The position numbers and the translations under genes were made by a program. A stretch of DNA of 64,000 bases from Symsagittifera roscoffensis (taxonomy: Eukaryota; Xenacoelomorpha; Acoela; Convolutidae): assembly GCF_963678635.1 (NCBI RefSeq), contig NC_087063.1:49179220-49243219 (forward strand), read 5' to 3'. The notes under the pieces are model-generated. The model ran no database searches, was not told the origin of the DNA, and worked only from the letters and a program-made list of their open reading frames with translations. Below, piece after piece: positions 46,901 to 58,900 of this stretch (positions are counted from its first letter, which is position 1; every line of letters starts with the position of its first letter).

Positions 46901-49900
46901 TAACAAATCAATTGTGGCAAATAAGCTTCGTCAACCAATTTGGAACGATTTATAAGACGGATTAAATCTCCGCTTACGCGTTAATAGCGCGAATTATATC
47001 GCGCGTTAATTGTCCCAAATTGGTCAAAATGGCAATCTTTAAACCCTCATAACTTTACGAAAAATGATCACAGGTGAAATATCTTTTCAAATTTAAGCTC
47101 AGGACAACAATACCTTTTGAATGATATAAAAAAATTCCGTCAAAAACGGCTAGTTAAAAAGTCGAAATTTGTCTGAAGAAAAAAAAACCCACCCCGAGCA
47201 CAAATATTCCGTTACTTTCGTATCGAAAGTCGGAACAACAACTCCAAGTAGCAGCAAACAGACGTTTGAGTTTAAATCGATATAAATTATGCAGGGATTG
47301 ATTCCTGTTGACGCTAAAAGAAAAGTTGGTACTTGTTAAAGCTAAAACTTCATGACTAACAATGGACTACTCCTCAAGTCAAGGAGGACCTGTCGGCAGC
47401 TTAAGTCAGATATTGAGTACCAGAAAATCTAATCTCTGGCAATGAACTTCAGTTTGCAAGCGTCGATTTCAAAGCCTGTTCTGAAGTTCCGATAGAAATG
47501 AATTTGGAACCTCTGAGCTACTACGCACGCATGATCAAAGTAACTGGAAGAAATAGCAGGTTAAAAATCAAAAAAGCCTGAAGAACAAGTTCTTGATGAT
47601 GAAATCACATAGTCTTTATCCATAAAACTTGACGTTTGCGAACAAAAATAGTTTTGGCTAAAAACACACTAAAGCAAAAACTCTATTTTTGATGTGGAAA
47701 CAAAATCGTTTATGTGCACGGCAATTATTTAAAATAGCCTGCTCTCGTTAGCAAAAGCAGTCTATTCCGTCAAAAGAGAAAAAGTATACGAAACAAGAAT
47801 TGGAGATTTTGAAATCGAGAACAACGTGATAGAAAACTTTGATCTTCACCAACGACAAATAATAAATATGTCGTGGACTTAGCTAAGACCAAAGAAAATC
47901 AAGAGTCCGAAAAAAAACACGAAACATAATTGAAAATCTCTGATGACAGGTTCTTTTTGAAAAGAGGGACTTAGTGTTGACTTGAGAACTCAACCAAGTC
48001 GAAGTATTTAGTTTAAATAACGAAAATAGCTGAAATACTGAAGCTGAACTAGCCCTAAAGAAGCTGAATTAAATATGATTTGATTATATGTTTTTAGTTG
48101 TCGCTGATATATGATCGAATTTCACCAACTGTCAAAAAGATCGGGCATAACAGTTTTCCTTGATATTAGTCATTTCATTATGAATTCAATGCTATAAAGG
48201 TCTAATAAACCATTCGTAACAATTATCAATAATAGGATCCTGCAAACGATATAAACATTTACCCTGTATAGCAACGTGCTCCTATGTATTTTTTCTTAAT
48301 GATAACGGCCATATTTACGGACTATTTTCGATGCAAATTATCATTCTTATCGATCTCAATAAAAGTTTTCAGATTAACTCTCTTGTATCGCTTCTATCTA
48401 CAACGCACATGAGTCTCGTAAAATGAAAAATTGATGATTGCTCCAAAAAAACGGAACATTTTCTGATAGTTACGCAGGCCTCGAAAGAACTTTAACCTGT
48501 TAATGAGGAGAACATTAATGCTTTTGTAATTCTTGATCGATTCTCGAAAGACAACTAGTCCGTTTCTCACCATTGACGATTTATAAGTTCCGCTTAGGCT
48601 ACGTACTAAAATTTGAGGCTCGTTTTTAAGCCCCGTTAACCTGCAGTTTTTTTACTTTCAAACTACCGAAATGAACAGCTGCAGTTACCACAAGGTAAAG
48701 AAATTTTTCATGAGAACAAAATTTTTTTCTGAACACACTTTTTTCATTGCTTTTAAATTCACGCGTAAAGTCCTAGTGAATTCCTTATGCAGTATAATAC
48801 GTGAAGTCCTTAGGAATCTTTCACTGTTCCCGCACCACCCAAAAAAAGATTTTATGGGTAGAATATTAGTTTACAATGTTGTGAATCAAGACAAAATAGG
48901 TGGGAACTGTTACCACCCATGCCAACATTCAAAACACTCAGATTTTTTCCCTTCCCTCCACCTGCGAGTTTTTACAAGTAAAAAGTTTGTTCACATTGTC
49001 TGATTGTTAAAAAGTTGATAAGCGGACTAGTTGCAGGCCATGACAAAAATGTTTGCTTTTCATGTTGAACCTTGAACCCATCTGCCATTAGAGGGGCTAT
49101 TGCGCTGATGCGTTTGACCACAAATTAAACCATAAATCAGGATAGCAGAACCTAAATGCGAACGCTGTACGTAGACTGCACTTTGATGAGTAACCAGAAG
49201 ATGGCAAAATTTTTTAAAAGACGCTTGCTTCGTAGACAGATGCAACCAACCTCATGGTTATCAAAAAATAATTTCACTCAATTGCATCTTTCACGACGTC
49301 CATAAACGCACAAAGACTGGCGGTTGATCGCAATGCTCAAAGCCTGATTCCCATTTTAAGGAAGCTGAAAAAATCACAGCGTGAGATGGATTGATATACC
49401 GAGGTGCTGTACATTTCGCACTACAGCAGATCAGGAGTCAAAGCAAAGATGGTGCTCAAGAAAAGCATCCACTAGGGCAGACAAAAAATGCGGGCATGCC
49501 AAGTCGCAAGATATGTAATCACTTCTCAATAGACGTGAAATATGGCAAGAACAAACCATAACTAAGAAAAACAAGACTGCTCGTATCAGGGCGAAGCCCT
49601 GAATGTTCCGACTGCCTTTTAAGGTTCATGGAGCAAGTAATAACATTAAAAAAAATTAAATTAAATAAAATAAAATGAAATTTTTTTTTCTAAAGTTTGA
49701 AATTTTTCATGAAAATCATCCCCCTACGCGCCATATAAAGTATAAAAAGATAGATTTCGTTCCTTGTAACAAATCAATTGTGGCAAATAAGCTTCGTCAA
49801 CCAATTTGGAACGATTTATAAGACGGATTAAATCTCCGCTTACGCGTTAATAGCGCGAATTATATCGCGCGTTAATTGTCCCAAATTGGTCAAAATGGCA

Positions 49901-52900
49901 ATCTTTAAACCCTCATAACTTTACGAAAAATGATCACAGGTGAAATATCTTTTCAAATTTAAGCTCAGGACAACAATACCTTTTGAATGATATAAAAAAA
50001 TTCCGTCAAAAACGGCTAGTTAAAAAGTCGAAATTTGTCTGAAGAAAAAAAAACCCACCCCGAGCACAAATAATCCGTTACTTTCGTATCGAAAGTCGGA
50101 ACAACAACTCCAAGTAGCAGCAAACAGACGTTTGAGTTTAAATCGATATAAATTATGCAGGGATTGATTCCTGTTGACGCTAAAAGAAAAGTTGGTACTT
50201 GTTAAAGCTAAAACTTCATGACTAACAATGGACTACTCCTCAAGTCAAGGAGGACCTGTCGGCAGCTTAAGTCAGATATTGAGTACCAGAAAATCTAATC
50301 TCTGGCAATGAACTTCAGTTTGCAAGCGTCGATTTCAAAGCCTGTTCTGAAGTTCCGATAGAAATGAATTTGGAACCTCTGAGCTACTACGCACGCATGA
50401 TCAAAGTAACTGGAAGAAATAGCAGGTTAAAAATCAAAAAAGCCTGAAGAACAAGTTCTTGATGATGAAATCACATAGTCTTTTTCCATAAAACTTGACG
50501 TTTGCGAACAAAAATAGTTTTGGCTAAAAACACACTAAAGCAAAAACTCTATTTTTGATGTGGAAACAAAATCGTTTATGTGCACGGCAATTATTTAAAA
50601 TAGCCTGCTCTCGTTAGCAAAAGCAGTCTATTCCGTCAAAAGAGAAAAAGTATACGAAACAAGAATTGGAGATTTTGAAATCGAGAACAACGTGATAGAA
50701 AACTTTGATCTTCACCAACGACAAATAATAAATATGTCGTGGACTTAGCTAAGACCAAAGAAAATCAAGAGTCCGAAAAAAAACACGAAACATAATTGAA
50801 AATCTCTGATGACAGGTTCTTTTTGAAAAGAGGGACTTAGTGTTGACTTGAGAACTCAACCAAGTCGAAGTATTTAGTTTAAATAACGAAAATAGCTGAA
50901 ATACTGAAGCTGAACTAGCCCTAAAGAAGCTGAATTAAATATGATTTGATTATATGTTTTTAGTTGTCGCTGATATATGATCGAATTTCACCAACTGTCA
51001 AAAAGATCGGGCATAACAGTTTTCCTTGATATTAGTCATTTCATTATGAATTCAATGCTATAAAGGTCTAATAAACCATTCGTAACAATTATCAATAATA
51101 GGATCCTGCAAACGATATAAACATTTACCCTGTATAGCAACGTGCTCCTATGTATTTTTTCTTAATGATAACGGCCATATTTACGGACTATTTTCGATGC
51201 AAATTATCATTCTTATCGATCTCAATAAAAGTTTTCAGATTAACTCTCTTGTATCGCTTCTATCTACAACGCACATGAGTCTCGTAAAATGAAAAATTGA
51301 TGATTGCTCCAAAAAAACGGAACATTTTCTGATAGTTACGCAGGCCTCGAAAGAACTTTAACCTGTTAATGAGGAGAACGTTAATGCTTTTGTAATTCTT
51401 GATCGATTCTCGAAAGACAACTAGTCCGTTTCTCACCATTGACGATTTATAAGTTCCGCTTAGGCTACGTACTAAAATTTGAGGCTCGTTTTTAAGCCCC
51501 GTTAACCTGCAGTTTTTTTACTTTCAAACTACCGAAATGAACAGCTGCAGTTACCACAAGGTAAAGAAATTTTTCATGAGAACAAAATTTTTTTCTGAAC
51601 ACACTTTTTTCATTGCTTTTAAATTCACGCGTAAAGTCCTAGTGAATTCCTTATGCAGTATAATACGTGAAGTCCTTAGGAATCTTTCACTGTTCCCGCA
51701 CCACCCAAAAAAAGATTTTATGGGTAGAATATTAGTTTACAATGTTGTGAATCAAGACAAAATAGGTGGGAACTGTTACCACCCATGCCAACATTCAAAA
51801 CACTCAGATTTTTTCCCTTCCCTCCACCTGCGAGTTTTTACAAGTAAAAAGTTTGTTCACATTGTCTGATTGTTAAAAAGTTGATAAGCGGACTAGTTGC
51901 AGGCCATGACAAAAATGTTTGCTTTTCATGTTGAACCTTGTAAAACCAGTCGTTACACTTACATCATAAAAAGGCTGTGACAGATTTCGTCCCATGACAG
52001 ATGTCGTCCCATTTTAATTTCAACAGATTAAAATTCAACAGAAGTCTGTAGTAGGACGAAATCTGTGCCAATTCATAAAAATGATGATCGTGCGCGATGC
52101 TGGGTGGGGGGGGGGGGGGGGGGTAAGAATATACTCAGGCAAGGATAACGTAATTCACAGGTTAACGTTAAATAACAAGATTACCGGCGGAAACGGTAAA
52201 AAATGCTGAAAATAGTATTGAGTAAATATGGACTTAGAATTTCTCAGAGGCTAGAACGTTCGAAACAGCTCTAAACTTTTTGATGAATGCTTTTTAAAAC
52301 AATAATTTTTACGAGATATCTGAAAAAGTCAAAAAAACCCCATTTTTTCCTATTCAGCGCCATAGACGAATTTCTGAAAAATGGGTCAAAAATGCCAGTT
52401 TAGGGTTTTTAAGACAATTTTGGACAAAAAACCGGGAAAAAGTTTGTTAGGCCAAAACTGGATGGCAAATAATGCTAGAGGAGGAAACTAGGGCGTTGAA
52501 GATACCAATTTTCTGAGGGGGGGGGGGGGGAGGGTAGGATGCTTTCACCTTGCCCCTCCCCTAAATTCACCCCTTATGATGGGTATTTGCGGTCCAGCTT
52601 ACTCTAAAGTAAGATAATAAAAATTGTTTACAGTGAGGAATATCCGCTGATGAATTGTCCTCTTTGCATGGTCGTAACAGGTTGGCTTAACAGTCATTAT
52701 CTTCTTGACAGTCTGAACAGTCCTGCAGCTCTGAGCTTGAGGCTTCATCTTTGTTCGCACGTTGATCTCGGATCCCTCCTCTTGCAAAACTAGATGGCAG
52801 CCCGATTGCTGAAACAGAAAAAAAAACTTTTTTTTTGGATATAAAATGTTTTTTTTTGTGTTGTTTGTCTGGAGTGTTTAGTTACGAAAAAGCTAGGCTC

Positions 52901-55900
52901 GGAAACAAAAACACTAGTTGTCCCAAACTGCCATAACTTAACAAAAAAAAATAACAGGTGAAATAATAAAAAGTGAGCTCAGAGCAACAATACTTTTCGA
53001 GAGATTTGAACAATTTTTGCCAAAAAGTCAATTTTTGACTCGTTAACAAGTCGAAACTTGTCTGGAGAACCAAAACACCCCGAGCACACTTATTTCCTCA
53101 CATTCTTCGAAAGTTTTGAATAATTACTAATTCGATGAATAAACCTAAAAAAACGTTGTAATTAAAGAGAAAAAATTAAATTAGTAGGAAACACAAGTCT
53201 CTTGTAATTAGAATTGCAAAAGGATATGGATCTCAAAAAATCTCATTTAAAAAAACTCATTTCAAGATTAAACACAATTTATCGAAATATTTTTCATTGA
53301 ATGAGTAAAGAAGAATCTTCAAACAAAAACTGCATCATTTAAATCATTTTACACAAAAGATTGCCGATACATAATCATGCAGCCCATCAAATCAATTTTT
53401 TTAACGAAGTTAACGCACATTGGAAAATTGGGAAATTTTAAAACAGCTAAAAATTTTAAATTTTTTCACCTTTGTCTAGAAAAAAAATCTGCGTGCTTTT
53501 TTCCGGAATATTTTATTGAAAATTATACATGTACAAGAACTGTAGTGAAACTTGGAGATCACTCTCAGTTTTTTTATAGAATCTAGCTACTAAAAATATG
53601 TTTTTTTTTGCTACTAGTGCTTGAGCGGCGATATAATCCGGCTCAAAAAATGTTTCAAGTTCAATTAAAGTATGTTAGTTATTTCAATTATTTGAATTGC
53701 ATATCATTTGGTACTTTAAATAGCGTGCAGGGGATGATTCTTAAAAGAAAAACAATCAATAGACGTGGAAGGACATTCGGAACATTCAAAGCGTCACTCT
53801 AGTCAGGCGCGGATCTAAAAATTTCTCGGGGGGGGGGATGGAGGGCGGATTTTCAAAAAAAATTAAAAATTTTGTCGACCTTTTTTTTGGTCGACTAAAT
53901 TGATTTTCTGAGCTCTCCCAAACCACTATAAAAACACTAATTTGACCAAATTTTGTGCGCCGTAGGCAAATTTTTGAAAAAAGTCAAAAAAAGGCGTTTT
54001 AGGCACTTTTTGGAAAATTTCGACCAAAAAATCGCGTTTTTTCGGCGCGCGCTCCTACCTCAAAATTAGTATAGATTGGCGCCCAAGGCGCTTTTAGAAA
54101 ATTTTTAGGGTTCGTCAGCAAATATGGAGGCTCTTTTCCAGTCCCCCCCCCCCCCCCTTTCAAAATACCGAGTTTTATGTTTGTTTTGCGTGTTATTACG
54201 GCTAAATGCGTGATGTTACGCTGTAAAGTATGAAGAACAAATCTGTTCACTGTTGTCGATTTGTTCACCACGCCAAATTTCATTGCATTATGACAACGTT
54301 AAATAAGTTTTTCAAAATTAAATTTGAAAGGGGGGGAAACTGGAAAAGAGCCAATATGGATATCTCCAAATAGTACAAAGGGGGACCCTTTGGGTCGGCA
54401 GGGGGTCGAATCCCTAAAATAGAGGGCGTCCGCCTCCCCCCCCCCCCCCCCCCAAATCCGCTACTGACTCTAGTACTTCAATTTTTTTTCTGCTTCAATC
54501 GTACCTGTGATTTCTTGCAAGTAGAACTTGCTAACTAAGCCTGATTAATATGAAAGGGGTGGAAAAAGCCCATAATTGAGCTTTTTTCCACCCCTTCCCA
54601 CTAACTTTAAGTTCCAATTTTCAAAAACTTCTACACTGTCCTAATGCAATAAATCTTGGCACGGTGAGCCAGCAAAAAATGTGAACTGATTTCTTCTTCA
54701 TACTTCACTTCGTAACATTACGCATACGAAATAGCCCATACATATTTGATCTGCTTGTTTATCCTTGTAAGGTCGCCATCTACACGCCATAAAATTGATG
54801 CCGATGTTTAGTGGGGAGAACCAAAAAGAACTGTAAGCGATCTAAAAATGTATTTTCCAGTTTCCCATTTCCTCATAAAGGTAAAGTATTAATTTGTCTT
54901 TATTTACGACATAACTCTGTGTCTTTTCCAAAAGAAGACAAAAAAGCAGAAGCCCGAAATTGGGAATTTCAAGAAAAAGTTTTTACGTATTTGCAACTCA
55001 GGCATTCTGCTTGTTGTACTTTTGCCTGGAACACATCCCACTGTTTGGGCTTAAGCTGCATGTTCATGATTTGAGTTCTGACTGTTCGTGAACCGGAAGT
55101 GGAGACGGGGGGCGATGGGTTTGCACTTGAAGCCACTGACCCGCCGCTGTATATTGCCTCCGAGGAGCTTGACATGATGCTAATATATAAAATTCAATCG
55201 AACTAATTTTTCGACGGTATATGCAACGCGAACACGTGTGAAATTGATACTGAGTTCATTGAAAGGTCAACGTTCTAATCAAGTTAATTCCTTTCTTTGT
55301 TAGAGAAGAGGCCAAAAAAAAAATTCAGTGAAGTTATTTGTTCAGACGGGTCTGAAATTAGTTTCTAATTGTAGTTAAGTTTATAAGAAAATCATAAAGT
55401 TGAATATGAGCATTATTTATATGTTCCAGACATTGATGAGTGCCGATTCCTCGGACGTATGTTATGCGACCACCTGTGTGTGAACACATTTGGTTCCTAC
55501 CACTGCGACTGTCCCTCGGGGGGCTACGAACTGTTTGGCGGAAAGCACTGTCTCGACATTGACGAGTGCACTCGTTTGGGAGACAACGGAGGCTGCGAGC
55601 ACTTCTGTGTCAACAGAGAAGGAGGCTTCGCCTGTGAATGCAAGCAAGGATATCTGCTGCACGCAAACATGTTCAGTTGCCGAGGTGAGATCTAGTTTCC
55701 ATGGTAGCATGCTAAACCACGATTTAAGTTCTGTGCTCCAGTTTTTCTTGTTATAGACATTCAGTTTTGTGTCAAAACTCTTGTGAATCGTTTCTGCCAA
55801 GATTGCTAATTTAGTGATATTTCGAATAAAATCAACCGCATATCACACTTTTTATAAATTCAAGTCAATCAAGATGTTCAAATTGGGTGTATTTGAAATA

Positions 55901-58900
55901 TTAGTCGATCTTTTTAGTCATAAAACACTTATTTTGGAAATATTGCAGCTTTTTCGAACCCCGTCCTACCCACTTCATCTAAGCATCAATTTCATGGAGA
56001 AAAATGGTTTTTACAAAGGTTAGGTATGAGGACCAAATAATGTTTTGAATTACTTAATAAGTCCGCCACATCAAGATTTATAACACTTTGTCATTGTGGA
56101 CAAAAGGTTTCAGAGTAAAAAATGGCAAAACAGAGCCGAAATATTCTGAATAATGAAAAAGAGAAACCACTGAGACATCAACTGCTGTTATTCTCCTTTA
56201 AGAAATCAGTCAATGTCCTCAGCTGACCCCGTCCCAGCATCAGACAATCAAGTGTAAAACAGTACCAAATGGGGACGAGGAGTGTGAACTAACATGTGAT
56301 GAGCACAGTGCATTCTTCCCCTTCTACGGTCACCCTACATCAATCACTCTGCATTGCAATGTGTCTCAAGGGGGTGCATTCTGGTACACTAGGGGAGGAG
56401 GGGATATGTTGTATTCGAACCAGATGGGCTATATGGGGGCACCTGATTGTCATCAGCCAAGTAAGTTTCATCTATTGACTGTTTCCCATTATAGCCCCTT
56501 CCCCAGCCTATTACCAAAAACCTGTATAGCCACCCTTCAAACGATTTTTATATATTGGGAGTATATAATTTATTCGGCGTAGGTTTATAATGGGGAAAGA
56601 GTTAAGTAAACATTTTGAAAAGGTTCTTTTCTTATTTAAAATGACGCACTTGACGGCAATTTTTCATGATGCAATGAAAATTGTCTGAACTAACGAAAAT
56701 TCATTATGAAATTATACGCCTTTTCCATTACGCTGAAAAGGCCTTTGTTAAACTTTAATTGCAACGATTTAAGTCTCCAGTAAACCCGAACTAACAACTC
56801 TTTCTTATGGAACCTGTTGTTGTTTTTTAGTCAAACCATGAATTTCAGGCCGAATATTCACGAAAGTAGAAGCTCACGTGGCTCTAAGTGGTTCATTCTG
56901 CACTTCCACAACGGAATTCATCAACCACAATCGCAACGCATTCAGGAAAAAAGTCCGATCTCAACTAATTAGCGCAGGTCTACTAGACACATGCACAAAA
57001 CCATTCAAATGTGATGTGGGAAATATTTACGCACAGTGTGTCGAAAAAAATTCGACCCATTTTGGAGAAGACGATAAATATTTCTTCATAGTTCCGGTCA
57101 AAATGTATGCAAACTTGGGTGAGATATTTAATACATAACAGAATCTCAATTCTTTTAATTACTGCCATTTATTATCAGCTATGGACTGAAAAAAGTTTTC
57201 TTTCGACCTGAAAGAATTACATCAAACTACTAAATAAAAATCCATTACGAAGTTACTCAGTTGTAGCCATCATTTATATAGCAATTTTCTCTTGAACATC
57301 CCATGTTCATTACATGAACTTCTCCCATCAATCTGACGGAAAAAGAACATTCGTTTGGTGGTTCATTTTAAATAAAAAATAAGAGTGAATAACTAAAATA
57401 ATAAGGTCCAGGCCAATATTTTTCCTATTTGTTCTCTTAAGACAATTTTCCATTGATCGTAGGTCCTCGCGAGCGTCTAGTCACTTCGGCCCATCAGATT
57501 AAATCAACAGTGGCATTCTTCATAGAGCGCCACATCGTCCGAGTTCTAACCAGTGGGGTACTGAAGAGCAAGAGAGTGAGACCTCTGAGGAAGGCGAGAG
57601 TGGACGAGAGATACTTCAGTGTCCCCACCAGTCTCAGGATGAAGCAGAAGGAGTGTCCCAGTACTAACATGTTTGTCGATCAATCAGTCACTTCATGTCG
57701 TGAGTAATATCAATCTTGATTTTAAGTTTGAATTTCTATAGATGCAGTTACAAACTGTTAGCTGCAAAAATTACAAAACTGTTTATATCAAAAATTGCGA
57801 AAAATTTTACAGCAAAATCTGCAGCATCACGGATTTGATACGGGTACTATTGCCTATCAAGATGTACCCTCGGGCATAATTAGTTTAAATTCAAATTGAG
57901 ATAAAATGCGATGAAATTCCGTCGAGATTGGATTTTCTTGCTTTTTTTTGTTTTCTGATTTTGTCATTTACCTTTATTCCGTGTTTAGTGAGGTGCCCCA
58001 AAGTACCGACGATAGCAACAGTATCTGACAGTAGAGGAAGAAGTTTCTGCATCGACTGTGGAATTGGAAACGAGCCAAATGAAGACAAGACTCAATGCGT
58101 GAAATGTTCAGAGCCAGGATTTACATTACCTGGGCAGAAAAAATGTGGAGGTACTCACCTTATACCATTCCTTCGTTCACGACAGAAAATGTTCAAAAAT
58201 AAAAGAAATCAAAAGTTTATAAATATTATAAAATTATTGATTGAAGAAAATAATCATACCGACGGCACATACAAAACATACGCAAATGCCAACTTCCAAA
58301 ACTTTCATCGATATGCGTGCAATGACCGTTTGATTTAGCCTAACAAACAATAAGTTAAGTTTTTTCGCATGGAAAACGTTGCCGCAATCATTAATAGTTA
58401 AGCATTGAACATCAATCTATTGGTTGAAAAGAAAAATTTAAATAGTTGTTCTTCCTTGCTAAGAAATGTTCTGAACATCTGGCTGCAAACATGACTCAAT
58501 TAGACTTTTCAAAAATAATTTAAAGGCTTGTGCACTCCTGGACATTGGGGAGTCTATAATGCACACGAGACACAGAGCAGCTGCAAGAAGTGTCGACCAG
58601 GATACTTTCAGCCGAGACACGGGAGAAGGGAATGTCACAAGTGTACAAATGGAATCGTGTCACCGGATAGAACAGAATGCACAAACAAAGGTTAGAAGCT
58701 GATAGAGGTGGGTAGAAGATGTCCAGTTTGAGGGTTGTTACATAATATGCAAAATCGATATCTTAAATGTCTGAGATAATTCATTGAGTACGCCAAATTT
58801 AAGCCGATGGCAACCTGTTTTCTGTGTTGCATGTAGTGTCGTGCGGACAAGACTACTTCTCTAGAAATGGGAGCTGTGAAAAATGTCCAGATGGAATGGG

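Noticed and set aside
48671-49003. 110-codon ORF repeated identically at 51537-51869
   Set aside because: Identity only reflects the recent tandem duplication; no domain, splice context or conservation argument supports coding.
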